Below are positions 1-8,567 of a stretch of DNA of 57,260 nt, piece after piece. This DNA is from Opitutales bacterium UBA2995 (GTDB lineage: Bacteria; Verrucomicrobiota; Verrucomicrobiia; Opitutales; UBA2995), in contig DDZZ01000027.1 in NCBI GenBank assembly GCA_002346535.1, positions 1 through 57,260 on the forward strand. The letters run 5' to 3'. Position numbers and translations under genes: made by a program. The notes under the pieces are model-generated. The model did no database searches, had not been told where the DNA came from, and saw only the letters and a list, made by a program, of their open reading frames with translations. Numbering within the stretch: the stretch's first letter is position 1; every line of letters begins with the position of its first letter.

Positions 1-521
1 CGGGAAGATTCCCGTGCGATGAGATCCTCACTGTCCGGATTCGCAAAGTCGTCATGCCAAGCCAAATAAGCGACAAGCTGGGCGCCAGCCGAACTGCCAA
101 AGGCCCCAATCTTGTTTTTATTGATCTTCCAATCGAGTGCTTTGGAACGGAGAAACTGAATTGCGCGGACGGCATCCTCGTGTGCCGCTGGAAATGGGGC
201 ATCTCCAAGTAAACGATATTCAACCGAGGCCATGTGAATACCCTTTTCTGTCAAATATTTCACACGGGCGGCGCCAACAGAATCTTTCGAACCGCCCCTA
301 AATCCACCTCCATGAATATACACGACCATAGGGCCTCGATTCCCGATTTCAGCCTGCCAAAAATCAATCACCTGTTGAGGGTGATCTCCATAAGGCACAT
401 TCGCATAGGTCGGTTCGGGCAAAGGAGCTCGCTGTCTCTGAGCCTGGATTGAAAGAGCAAACAAAAACAGAACTAAAACAGTGCGGCGCCCTAACCTGAA
501 AGAAACATTTGAGGAAATCAT
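1..521 (-). CDS. Secreted alpha/beta-hydrolase (esterase, BD-FAE type), 3' end beyond window
   Basis: The gene reads leftward off the window edge, so only about the first 173 residues are present. The start is the ATG at 521-519. Residues 13-27 form a hydrophobic segment ending in SIQA, which looks like a signal peptide, so the enzyme probably works in the periplasm. The hydrolase fold shows an oxyanion-hole motif HGGGFRGGS at about residue 70 and a nucleophile elbow GSSAGAQ at about residue 142. The spacing and the DAVRAIQFLR segment between them fit the feruloyl/carbohydrate-esterase-like BD-FAE branch. The catalytic Asp and His lie beyond the window. The substrate cannot be told; acyl or feruloyl groups on polysaccharides are a family-based guess. 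The next gene, on the other strand, is a sugar-acid dehydratase-like enzyme, consistent with a carbohydrate-breakdown neighbourhood. Confidence 0.85.
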   Translation of the reverse strand, partial: MISSNVSFRLGRRTVLVLFLFALSIQAQRQRAPLPEPTYANVPYGDHPQQVIDFWQAEIGNRGPMVVYIHGGGFRGGSKDSVGAARVKYLTEKGIHMASVEYRLLGDAPFPAAHEDAVRAIQFLRSKALDWKINKNKIGAFGSSAGAQLVAYLAWHDDFANPDSEDLIARESS

Positions 522-656
522 ACAATTCAATTTAAGAACCCCGACCTAAGGCGGAAGCAAATTTTTCAGGAGTCCCCTCCCACGCAAAGCGCAATGCTTT
601 GACAGAAAACAAGCATAGGAGTTTAGTTTTAGATTCTCAAACCTCAAAACTCCGCA

Positions 657-1979
657 ATGAACAGAAGGCATTTCCTAAAATCTGGGAGCTTGGCAGCATT
701 AGCCGCCACCGCATATTCCCAGGCGCCGCTAATGGCAGCTCTACCATCCATGGAGCCAATCAAGATAACAGACATCAAGGTTATAACTACCTCACCGGAA
801 CGTGCGCACCTCGTTGTGGTAAAAGTGGAAACCAGCGAACCCGGATTGTATGGATGGGGCTGCGCAACATTCACCCAGCGGGCCTTGACGGTGGTGACAG
901 CTGTTGAAGAATACTTGAAACCTTTCCTTATCGGAAAGAATCCGGACAACATCGAAGGGCTCTATCAGTCCATGTACGTAAGCAGCTACTGGCGAAACGG
1001 TCCAGTGCTCAACAACGCTATCAGTGGCGTAGAAATGGCTCTCTGGGACATTAAGGGAAAACGCGCCGGCATGCCGGTTTATCAATTGCTGGGAGGCAAA
1101 GCTCGGTTCGCAGCTGATTTGTACGCACATGCCAGTGGTAGCACCTTTGAGCAAGTTGAAGACAGCATTCGAAGCTGGATGGAAAAAGGATACCGTCACA
1201 TCCGGGCCCAGTTTATGTCTCGCCGTGGTGGCTCGTACGGATCCGGTGGATTTGATCCTAATAAACATCCGAACCTTCCCCCGGAAACCAGGCTATTCGA
1301 GCCCGACAAATACGTCAGAACCATTCCAAAGATGTTCAAACACTTACGGGACAAGTTGGGATTTGGCATCCACTTGTTGCACGATACCCACGAGCGCATC
1401 AACAACGCCCAAGCCCTCTATCTTGGCAAAGCACTGGAACCCTATGAGCTCTTTTTCTGGGAAGATCCATTGCCACCTGAAGAGGTAAATTTTTTCAAAC
1501 AACTGCGCTCACATACAACTACGCCCATCGCCATGGGTGAATTGTTTAACAATCCAAACGAATGGATCGATATCGTGCAGAACCAATACATTGATTTTAT
1601 TCGCGTGCATCTCTCTCAGATCGGAGGGCTAGGACCCGGGCGGAAGCTTGCGGCTTTCTGTGAACCTTATGGAGTTCGTACTGCGTGGCACGGACCCGGA
1701 GATAACTCACCAATAGGACACGCTGCGGGTATCGCTCTCGACTTGGCTTGCCAGAATTTTGGTATCCAAGAGCAACACATATTTAACGAGCCGGCCCAGG
1801 AAGTATTTGAAGGCTGCCTGAAAATTGAGAACGGCTACTGCTATGCCAATGAAGCGCCAGGCTGGGGAATTGAAGTCAACGAGGAGAAAGCCAAAAAATA
1901 CCCCTGGGACCGTGAAACACCTTTCGACTACCATTGGGGAGAAACCCGCAAACCAGATGGCAGTATCATTAAACCCTGA
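657..1979 (+). CDS. Tat-exported enolase-superfamily enzyme, D-mannonate dehydratase (ManD/RspA) subgroup
   Basis: 440 residues. It belongs to the mandelate racemase/muconate lactonizing branch of the enolase superfamily and is most like the ManD/RspA subgroup, which removes water from sugar acids such as D-mannonate. The Mg ligands are visible as Asp243 (LLHDTH), Glu269 (FWEDPLPPEE) and Glu295 (MGELFNNP). His245 and His345 (TAWHGPGD) match the subgroup's catalytic positions, and Tyr194 lies in the expected lid loop. The protein begins MNRRHFLKSGSLAALAA, a twin-arginine export signal, so a fold that is normally cytosolic is probably sent folded to the periplasm. It stands alone: the esterase upstream is divergent and a decayed sulfatase follows. 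ManD members vary from efficient dehydratases to nearly inactive ones, so the true substrate is uncertain. Confidence 0.88.
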   Translation: MNRRHFLKSGSLAALAATAYSQAPLMAALPSMEPIKITDIKVITTSPERAHLVVVKVETSEPGLYGWGCATFTQRALTVVTAVEEYLKPFLIGKNPDNIEGLYQSMYVSSYWRNGPVLNNAISGVEMALWDIKGKRAGMPVYQLLGGKARFAADLYAHASGSTFEQVEDSIRSWMEKGYRHIRAQFMSRRGGSYGSGGFDPNKHPNLPPETRLFEPDKYVRTIPKMFKHLRDKLGFGIHLLHDTHERINNAQALYLGKALEPYELFFWEDPLPPEEVNFFKQLRSHTTTPIAMGELFNNPNEWIDIVQNQYIDFIRVHLSQIGGLGPGRKLAAFCEPYGVRTAWHGPGDNSPIGHAAGIALDLACQNFGIQEQHIFNEPAQEVFEGCLKIENGYCYANEAPGWGIEVNEEKAKKYPWDRETPFDYHWGETRKPDGSIIKP

Positions 1980-2047
1980 AATCACTTGGCTATCTAATCG
2001 GTATCAGCAGAAAAACTCACATCAAACCCACATCGGCATTTCCATTT

Positions 2048-2827
2048 GAGTATTTAAACAAAGGAAACACACCGAAGTTCGAGGGCATTGAAGCCTTTAT
2101 AATAGAATGCCATCTGTCCAAAACGCCCTTTTGTCTCTTCGTCACGTCGTACGAACCGCACGCTCCTTGGGATAAAGGAGATGCCTGCCGCTATCCTCCC
2201 GAAAAGGTTACCTTGCCGTTTACCTGGGTAGATCTGAGTAAATACTCCAGAAAGCAGGGATGCCATGTCCCACTACCTTGCAGAAGCTACCCACTTTGAT
2301 GGACAAGTTGGCCAGGCACTGGCGCTTATTGATCAATTCAATCAAGCCAACAACTCACTTTCTATCGCCACTACCGAACAAGGTTCCAGTTTTCCATTTG
2401 CCAAATGGACATGATGGGACGCCGGCCTGCAAACCGGGTTGATTGCCCGATGGCCAAAAAATTTAAGTACATCTAGAATTTTACTCCGGAGATTACATAC
2501 GAAAATGTAGTAACAATTACTGAGGCTACCCGCTGGGATGAAAGTACGGTCTTCAATTCCTGGAAGCGCAAAGCCGAGATCAATCCCGATGCGGCAGAAA
2601 AAGTTCGGCGTTACCATTTCAGGGAATGCGAAGAGGTGTACGCCATTAAACGTGATCCCAAAGAATGGAGGAGATTAGTCTACATTCCAGAATACGCCTG
2701 CATTAAACCAGAGATACACCACAAGCTAATTGAATGGATGGAGTCGACGGGGAACAAAGGCCAACAATCCGAACTTGAATCGGACTTGCACAGCAGAAGA
2801 CGATTGAGGGGGAATAATTCCGACTGA
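2048..2827 (+). pseudogene. Decayed sulfatase (5'-truncated, frameshifted, internal stop)
   Basis: No single frame is open, but three stretches in succession read as one sulfatase. From 2060 a frame gives SYEPHAPWDKGDA and YPPEKVTLPFTWVD, typical of the middle of a type I sulfatase. At about 2240-2265 the reading shifts to another frame giving YLAEATHFDGQVGQAL and SIATTEQGSSFPFAKWT. This meets a TGA (2412-2414) where intact relatives have a cysteine codon, and continues WDAGLQTGLIARWPK. After about 2470 the frame shifts again to the usual C-terminus (YAIKRDPKEW ... KLIEWM), ending at the TGA 2825-2827. The N-terminal catalytic half with the formylglycine motif is missing. The gene is therefore dead, and neighbouring genes on both sides are intact. 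Confidence 0.85.
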
Positions 2828-2839
2828 AGCGTCAGCCCT

Positions 2840-3331
2840 CTACTCAATCACATCCAGGACTTCGATTTCAAAAACGAGGGTCGAATCAGGAGGAATGGTT
2901 TCACCAGAGCCTTTTTTACCGTATCCGAGATAAGAAGGAATGTATAGCCGCGCTTTGCCGCCCATACGAATATGTTGCAATCCTTCTGAAAACCCGGGTA
3001 CAAGACCGGCTACCTGAAAGGTCCCCGGCCGGCCACGCTTATAAGAACTGTCAAAAACTAAACCGGTAGTAAGCCAGCCTTGGTAATCAATGATTACGGT
3101 ATCGGTAAACTTGGGCATTCTCCCATAGCCGTCGGATAGAATTTCCACCTGTAACCCGCTTTCCAATAATTTCACCCCGTCCCGTTTTCCGTTTTCAATT
3201 AGAAAAGGATCTGTGATCTTGGGTGGCTTTTCGACGGGCCTACGTACGTCAGGATCATATTTAAAATCGATCGGCGCGGCCAAAGTTAAGGCTGGGATAA
3301 GTGCGATCAGTAGCAAAGCAATCCTCACCAT
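2840..3331 (-). CDS. Periplasmic FKBP-type peptidyl-prolyl cis-trans isomerase
   Basis: 163 residues from the ATG at 3331. This start is preferred because it begins a good signal peptide (MVRIALLLIALIPALTLA) and avoids overlapping the PhoD gene upstream. A longer reading to 3439 would bury the signal. The C-terminal ~105 residues are an FKBP domain: VIIDYQGWL, FDSSYKRGRPGTFQV, GLVPGFSEGLQ, GGKARLYIPSYLGYG and STLVFEIEVLDV are all present in order. The enzyme isomerises proline peptide bonds and assists folding of exported proteins. It lies 67 bp downstream of the Tat-exported PhoD on the same strand and may be cotranscribed with it. Confidence 0.9.
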   Translation of the reverse strand: MVRIALLLIALIPALTLAAPIDFKYDPDVRRPVEKPPKITDPFLIENGKRDGVKLLESGLQVEILSDGYGRMPKFTDTVIIDYQGWLTTGLVFDSSYKRGRPGTFQVAGLVPGFSEGLQHIRMGGKARLYIPSYLGYGKKGSGETIPPDSTLVFEIEVLDVIE

Positions 3332-3398
3332 AGCCTTTTCAGCACAAAGAATTTTTCTAGCTGGTTCAATCACAAAACGTGCAATCCATAGAACAACC

Positions 3399-4976
3399 TC
3401 AGACGCGATTAAGGTAAGGCCGCCCATTTTCAACCACAAAACTAGCCCGGGTTTTCAGAGGCGCGCCGGGGCGGGTTACGAATGGCAAGGTCTCGTAATC
3501 CGTACGCCATTCCTTCTGGGTAACCGTGCAGGATACATAACCTCGCTCAGCATTATGGTATTTAAGAAAGGGATTTTCGGAGTAAATTGCGTCCAGATTG
3601 TCAGGCTCATCAACTCCATCCCCACTCGAACTGATGGAAGTGCCCACAAACTCTGTGCCCACACTTTCTGAATCCAGTTGATCGAAATCGCGTATCAGCT
3701 CATTGGCGTAATTCTTGTGGATGTCCCCCGTCAAAACGACCGGGTTTTGTATCTGAGCATCATGAAGAAAATTTAGAAACTGACGGCGCTCCATTTCGTA
3801 AGCACCCCACTTATCCATACTGTGGATGGCACCTTCACCTGGTTGGTGGTCCAAGTGGGCCATCATCACCTGCTGAGCCAGTACATTCCAATGAGCGCTT
3901 GAATGCTCCAGACCGTTCATCAACCAACCTCGTTGGTGAGTGCCTAAAATGGTTGTATTCGGATCATACATACCAGAACAGGGTGGCTTGCTCCCATCGC
4001 CGCAAGGTTGATCCGAACGGTATTGGCGAGTATCTAAAACAAACAAATCGGCAAGATTGCCAAAAGGCACACGGCGATATAGCGGCATGTCAGGACCGCG
4101 CGGTAGCTGAGCCTTTCTCAAAGGCATGTGTTCGTAGTAGGCCTTGTAGGCATTAGCACGTCTTTGCAAAAGCTCAGCACGGCTTACATCTGGTTTTTCG
4201 GAGATGTCATCTGCATAGTTGTTATCCACTTCATGGTCGTCCCAGGTCACCAGCCAAGGCGCTGAAGCATGGGCATCCTGTAAATCCTTGTCAGTCCGAT
4301 ACTGGGCATATCGATTGCGATACTCATCAACGGTATAAATTTCACCACCCTTGTGCTTGCGGATGCCCCCATCTTGTCCTCGTCCTTCATAGATGTAATC
4401 ACCGAGATGGATTATGAGGTCGAAATCCTCCTTAGCCATATGCTCAAAGGCGGTATAGTAGCCGTTTTCCCAATGCTGGCAGGAGGCAAAAGCAAATCGC
4501 AGGTTGCCGAGATTAGCGTCTGCTATAGGGGCAGTCCGAGTTCGGCCGATGAGACTGGTGTCGTTGCCGACCTTAAACTGGTAGTAATACCACCGGCCAG
4601 GTCTTAACCCTTGCACCTCAACATGCACGCTGTGTCCCCAATCGGGTAAAGCAACCGTGGCACCCTTCTGCGCGACCTTGCGAAATCGTTCGTCCTCAGA
4701 CACCTGCCAGGAAACTTCGACTGCCTCCACAGGCATGCCACCACCTTCCAGAGGGCTCGGTGCCAACCGGGTCCAAATTACCACCCCATCTGAGGAAGGT
4801 TCACCTGAGGCAACTCCCAGTGTAAACGGATAGCCGGATAATCGGGGATTCCGTGCTACCGGCTGCACAGTCATGTTTGACCAGGCCGCAGCGGCAGCCA
4901 GGGATCCCGTGAGCCGTAAAAACCTACGGCGGTTGATTGAGTGGGAATCAGGCAAAGTATAATAGGGTATGGACAT
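3399..4976 (-). CDS. phoD: Alkaline phosphatase D (PhoD) family phosphodiesterase, Tat-exported
   Basis: 525 residues from the ATG at 4976; that start places the twin-arginine motif NRRRFLRLTG near the N-terminus, while an upstream extension adds only non-signal sequence. After the signal an immunoglobulin-like N-terminal domain (SGYPFTLGVASGEPSSDGVV) is followed by the metallophosphatase domain. The core shows FAFASCQHWENGYY, LIIHLGDYIYEG, TWDDHEVDNNYADD and VVLTGDIHKN, the Asp/His/Asn metal ligands expected of PhoD (Ca/Fe dependent). The family hydrolyses phosphomonoesters and phosphodiesters such as glycerophosphoryl and teichoic-acid-type esters outside the cytoplasm, often for phosphate scavenging. 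I see no clear Pho-box. The periplasmic FKBP gene follows. Confidence 0.93.
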   Translation of the reverse strand: MSIPYYTLPDSHSINRRRFLRLTGSLAAAAAWSNMTVQPVARNPRLSGYPFTLGVASGEPSSDGVVIWTRLAPSPLEGGGMPVEAVEVSWQVSEDERFRKVAQKGATVALPDWGHSVHVEVQGLRPGRWYYYQFKVGNDTSLIGRTRTAPIADANLGNLRFAFASCQHWENGYYTAFEHMAKEDFDLIIHLGDYIYEGRGQDGGIRKHKGGEIYTVDEYRNRYAQYRTDKDLQDAHASAPWLVTWDDHEVDNNYADDISEKPDVSRAELLQRRANAYKAYYEHMPLRKAQLPRGPDMPLYRRVPFGNLADLFVLDTRQYRSDQPCGDGSKPPCSGMYDPNTTILGTHQRGWLMNGLEHSSAHWNVLAQQVMMAHLDHQPGEGAIHSMDKWGAYEMERRQFLNFLHDAQIQNPVVLTGDIHKNYANELIRDFDQLDSESVGTEFVGTSISSSGDGVDEPDNLDAIYSENPFLKYHNAERGYVSCTVTQKEWRTDYETLPFVTRPGAPLKTRASFVVENGRPYLNRV

Positions 4977-5102
4977 GGATAAAATGTTAGCGACCAATTT
5001 AAAGAAGCAAATACCTAAAGCGTAAAGATCATGTAGCGATTGCATGAACAAAGCTTATCTTGGACTTGTCATTGCCCAAAATAATCCACCCACTTACACC
5101 TT

Positions 5103-6980
5103 ATGAGTTCGCACCCAATCCCACAAAAATTTCTCATTCTCATTTCTGTGCTTTCCTGGAGCATTTATGCTCAGGGGGACAATCATGAGGCAGAAGGCGA
5201 CCCGGCTTATATCTGGGACCTCACAGAACTCTATCCGAATGACGATGCCTGGAATGAAGCCCGGGACGGCGTGCTAGGTGAGCTCGATGATTTGAAAAAT
5301 CGCAAGGGCACTTTAGGAATAAGCGCGACCAGGTTTTATGAAACATTAAAATTGGTATCCGACCTTACCCGAACCTCAGGTCGTATCTATGCCTACGCCA
5401 GTCTGCGTGCCGATGAAGATTTGCGGATTGCGGCCAACCAGGAAAAAAGACAATTGGCGCTACAGATGTATAGTCAGCTGACCGAGGCAGCTTCCTGGAT
5501 TGACCCGGAGATTCTGCAAATCGGGAAGGACAAGGTGGAATCCTTTGAGAAGAAGGAGTCCCGACTCACGCCCTTCGCCCACCAGCTGGACAACGTTTTG
5601 CGAAACGCACTCTACATTCTGGACGACGAAGCGGAGCAAATTCTCGCTGCGGCCCAACAGCCTTTGCAAGCCGGTTACAACATTTACGGTTTACTCGCCA
5701 ACGCAGAAATTCCCTGGGAGGAAATCGAGCTTTCCACCGGAGAAAAAGTCACCATCAATTCCCAAGGCTACTCTACGCATCGCCAAAGCGAAAACCGGGA
5801 GGACCGAAAATTGGTTTTCGACACTTATTGGGGGAAATGGGGTGGGTATGAAAACACGATCGGCATGACCTTGAGTTCCCACATTCAAGGAGAAGTCTTT
5901 TTAGCCAAGGCCCGCAATTATTCCAGCGTGTTACAGCGCGAGTTGTTTAGCGACAATTTGCCAGAAGCGGTCTATCGCACGTTGGTAAAACAGGTCAATG
6001 AGGCCCTGCCAACCCTTCACCGGTATTTCAAATTAAGGGAACGCATGCTGGGAATCGATCAGATCCATTATTACGACATCTACCCTCCCCTGGTATCTCT
6101 GAATGACGAATTCGATCTGGAGAATGCCAAGGAACTGACCTTGTCGGCCATGTCCATTTTTGGGGATGAGTGGATCAGCATGCAAAGGCACGCCATGGAT
6201 CAGCGGTGGATGCACGTTTTTCCGCAACCGGGGAAACGATCCGGAGCCTACCAGAGCCGTTCGGCATTCGATGTTCATCCGTATCTACTGCTTAATTTTA
6301 ATGGTACTTTCGACGCCGTTTCCACATTCGCCCATGAGTGGGGGCACGCCATGCACACCCTCTACGCTCAAAAAGCCCAGCCCTACGAAACAGCAGGTTA
6401 TGCCACCTTTATCGCGGAGATTCCTTCCACCTCCCTGGAACTACTGCTGGAGCAAGATATGATTCGCAAGGCCAGCAACGCTGACGAAAGACTGTCCTAT
6501 TTAGGCAACGGACTGGAGCGCATGCGCGGCACTTTCTTCAGGCAGACGTTGTTCGCCGAATTTGAGCTGTCCCTCTACGAAGCGATCGAACGCGGCGAAG
6601 CATTGTCCGGTGAGAAGATCACCTCCATGTATGCGGAAATTGTTCGTCGCTACCACGGCCACAACGACGGTGTTGTCATCATTGATGACGCCTACACACG
6701 TGAATGGATGTTCATTCCCCACTTCTATTACAACATGTATGTCTTTCAATACGCCACCTCAATGACAGCAGGGGCTGCACTTTATAACAACATGCTTAAA
6801 GAGGGCCAACCCGCGGTTGACCGTTTCATTCAACTTCTGCGCGACGGCGATTCAGACTACCCTTTCGAGTTACTGAAGAAGGCCGGTGTCGACCTTTCAA
6901 CACCAGAACCTTACCAGGCCGTCATCGAACGCATGAATGCCACCATGGATGAAATTGAGGTGATCCTGGATAAAGGATAG
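5103..6980 (+). CDS. pepF: Oligoendopeptidase F (M3B metallopeptidase), probably exported
   Basis: 625 residues, the normal size for PepF, which cleaves short peptides of about 7-17 residues. The zinc site HEWGH at residues 411-415 (FAHEWGHAMHTLY) is followed about 25 residues later by the third-ligand helix (TFIAEIPSTSLELLL). An N-terminal domain (ALQMYSQLTEA and DNVLRNALYILDDEAEQIL) matches the oligoF N domain. Residues 8-24 are hydrophobic and end in IYAQG, like a signal peptide or lipoprotein-less export signal. Most PepF enzymes are cytosolic, so a periplasmic role is suggested but not proven. The gene is divergent from phoD with a 126-bp gap, and convergent with the downstream Lol permease gene. 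Confidence 0.93.
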   Translation: MSSHPIPQKFLILISVLSWSIYAQGDNHEAEGDPAYIWDLTELYPNDDAWNEARDGVLGELDDLKNRKGTLGISATRFYETLKLVSDLTRTSGRIYAYASLRADEDLRIAANQEKRQLALQMYSQLTEAASWIDPEILQIGKDKVESFEKKESRLTPFAHQLDNVLRNALYILDDEAEQILAAAQQPLQAGYNIYGLLANAEIPWEEIELSTGEKVTINSQGYSTHRQSENREDRKLVFDTYWGKWGGYENTIGMTLSSHIQGEVFLAKARNYSSVLQRELFSDNLPEAVYRTLVKQVNEALPTLHRYFKLRERMLGIDQIHYYDIYPPLVSLNDEFDLENAKELTLSAMSIFGDEWISMQRHAMDQRWMHVFPQPGKRSGAYQSRSAFDVHPYLLLNFNGTFDAVSTFAHEWGHAMHTLYAQKAQPYETAGYATFIAEIPSTSLELLLEQDMIRKASNADERLSYLGNGLERMRGTFFRQTLFAEFELSLYEAIERGEALSGEKITSMYAEIVRRYHGHNDGVVIIDDAYTREWMFIPHFYYNMYVFQYATSMTAGAALYNNMLKEGQPAVDRFIQLLRDGDSDYPFELLKKAGVDLSTPEPYQAVIERMNATMDEIEVILDKG

Positions 6981-7184
6981 GGCTTACTAACTTCCCCGAT
7001 CTACACCCAGGTCATCTAGCTGAGCCAAATTTTTATCTACGACTTGTTTCCAAATGCATTCGTGATGACAGAAGAGCATAGGGTGGCGCTATAGGGCATG
7101 GTTTATTTCCACATCGTTGTTCTGCTGATACTCTCCGCCTTAATATATTTTTCCGGAGGCAGATCCACCCCTGAACATTAGAGT

Positions 7185-8453
7185 CTACTCGCTGCGCAAG
7201 GCCGATGCTGGCCGAAGGCGGGAGGCCCGAAAAGCGGGAATGAGGCCAGCCAAAGTACTGACCAAAACAGCTGCAATGACTATGATAACGAAATCATTCT
7301 TCTGATAATCGGCCGGGAGGTGCGTAAATTGATAAAAACGAATCAGGGTCTCCTCCTTGTTGAAAATACCTGCGACGAATTTCACGATCTCATTGCGGTT
7401 GGCGATCGCCACCAAGGCCAGGAAGATGCCGATTAGCGTTCCGGCGATGCCGATAATAAATCCCTGCAACGTGAAGCAGGCTACCAGGCCACGTGGAGTC
7501 GCTCCCATAGCTCCAAGTAGGCCGATCTCCTTGGTCTTTCGAACCACCGTTATGAGGAGAGTGCTGGTAATCGCGAAAGCCGAAACGAGTACCACAAACA
7601 AAAGCAGGAAAAACATAACTGACTTTTCCAGCTGTAAAATAAATAGAAAATCGCGATTCATATCTAACCATGAGAAGGCCCGTAGACCCAAGGGTAAGTC
7701 GTCATGTGAAGAAAGAATTTGATTAATCTCGTAGGTTATGAGATCCACCTCCTCTTCCCAACCCGGCTCTAGCCGGACGGTCACGCCGTGAATGCCATCT
7801 TCCAGACCGTAAAATTCCTGCATGAGCGGCAATGTGCAAATGAGAGTGTTACTGTCGACCACCGTCCATCCAGTTTCAAAGACACCGGCCACGCGAAGCT
7901 CACGCGGTAACATGACCTCGTCCTTTTTCAGTTTGTCAATGACCAAGAGAGAGAGAGCCTCTATAACGTCACCTCGAAAGGCACCGATCTTTCGGGCCAA
8001 TCCTGAACTGAGGAGGACCGAATCGTTATCGAGGCCATCCACGGTCCCAGCGGTCATGAATTTATCGAAGGGGGTAAGCTCCACCTCCAGTTCCACATCG
8101 ATACCCCGAACCTGCGGAAATATAGGGACATTGTTGTTTTGTAACATGACAAAACCATAAGCAAAAGGAGCCACGGCATCGACAACCCGCTTCTCCCGAA
8201 ATAGAGTACCTCGGATGGTCTCCAAAAGCTTCTGGTAATCATATATGACTGAGCTTGACTCGACCCGGATGTCACCCGAAGTCTCGACAATTTTTTCACG
8301 GATTTCCTTCTGAAATCCGTTCATCACACTGAGTACTACGACCAACAAACACACCCCCAAACTGACTCCCACAACCGACAGCACCAAGAAAAAGGATACC
8401 TTCCGTCCAGCAGGGAACAGTTGTTTAAAAGCTAAGTATAGGTACCAGGGCAT
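7185..8453 (-). CDS. lolC: Lipoprotein-releasing ABC transporter permease (LolC/LolE family)
   Basis: 422 residues with the classical LolC/E layout: one N-terminal membrane helix (about 22-45, SVVGVSLGVCLLVVVLSVMN), a large periplasmic domain (about 45-275) and three C-terminal helices in the FtsX-like permease domain (about 285-410). The cytoplasmic loop TKEIGLLGAMGATPRGL, which couples to the ATPase, is clear. The complex lifts mature lipoproteins from the inner membrane and passes them to LolA. It lies 114 bp downstream of lysS on the same strand, a pairing seen in many bacteria. The ATPase partner LolD is not next to it and must be encoded elsewhere. Being a single permease it may act as a homodimer (LolF-like), but the window cannot show whether a second copy exists. 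Confidence 0.92.
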   Translation of the reverse strand: MPWYLYLAFKQLFPAGRKVSFFLVLSVVGVSLGVCLLVVVLSVMNGFQKEIREKIVETSGDIRVESSSVIYDYQKLLETIRGTLFREKRVVDAVAPFAYGFVMLQNNNVPIFPQVRGIDVELEVELTPFDKFMTAGTVDGLDNDSVLLSSGLARKIGAFRGDVIEALSLLVIDKLKKDEVMLPRELRVAGVFETGWTVVDSNTLICTLPLMQEFYGLEDGIHGVTVRLEPGWEEEVDLITYEINQILSSHDDLPLGLRAFSWLDMNRDFLFILQLEKSVMFFLLLFVVLVSAFAITSTLLITVVRKTKEIGLLGAMGATPRGLVACFTLQGFIIGIAGTLIGIFLALVAIANRNEIVKFVAGIFNKEETLIRFYQFTHLPADYQKNDFVIIVIAAVLVSTLAGLIPAFRASRLRPASALRSE

Positions 8454-8567
8454 CTCTTAGAAAGTAAAATGTAGGAGGCAGAATGCTAGCACGAAATCGT
8501 GTGTATAGGACCCTCGCCAAATGATCTTAATCCCAATCCAAATCAAAATCGCGTAACCTCTAGCCCG

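Noticed and set aside
2412..2414. TGA in place of a Cys codon in the sulfatase reading frame, possibly a selenocysteine codon.
   Set aside because: The frame is also broken by shifts on both sides and the N-terminal catalytic half is missing, so the stop is part of general decay; no selenocysteine insertion hairpin is apparent.
7100..7184. CTCCG ... CGGAG near 7135-7160 as a terminator between pepF and the Lol permease gene.
   Set aside because: Only five base pairs with a loop of about 17 nt; too weak to support.
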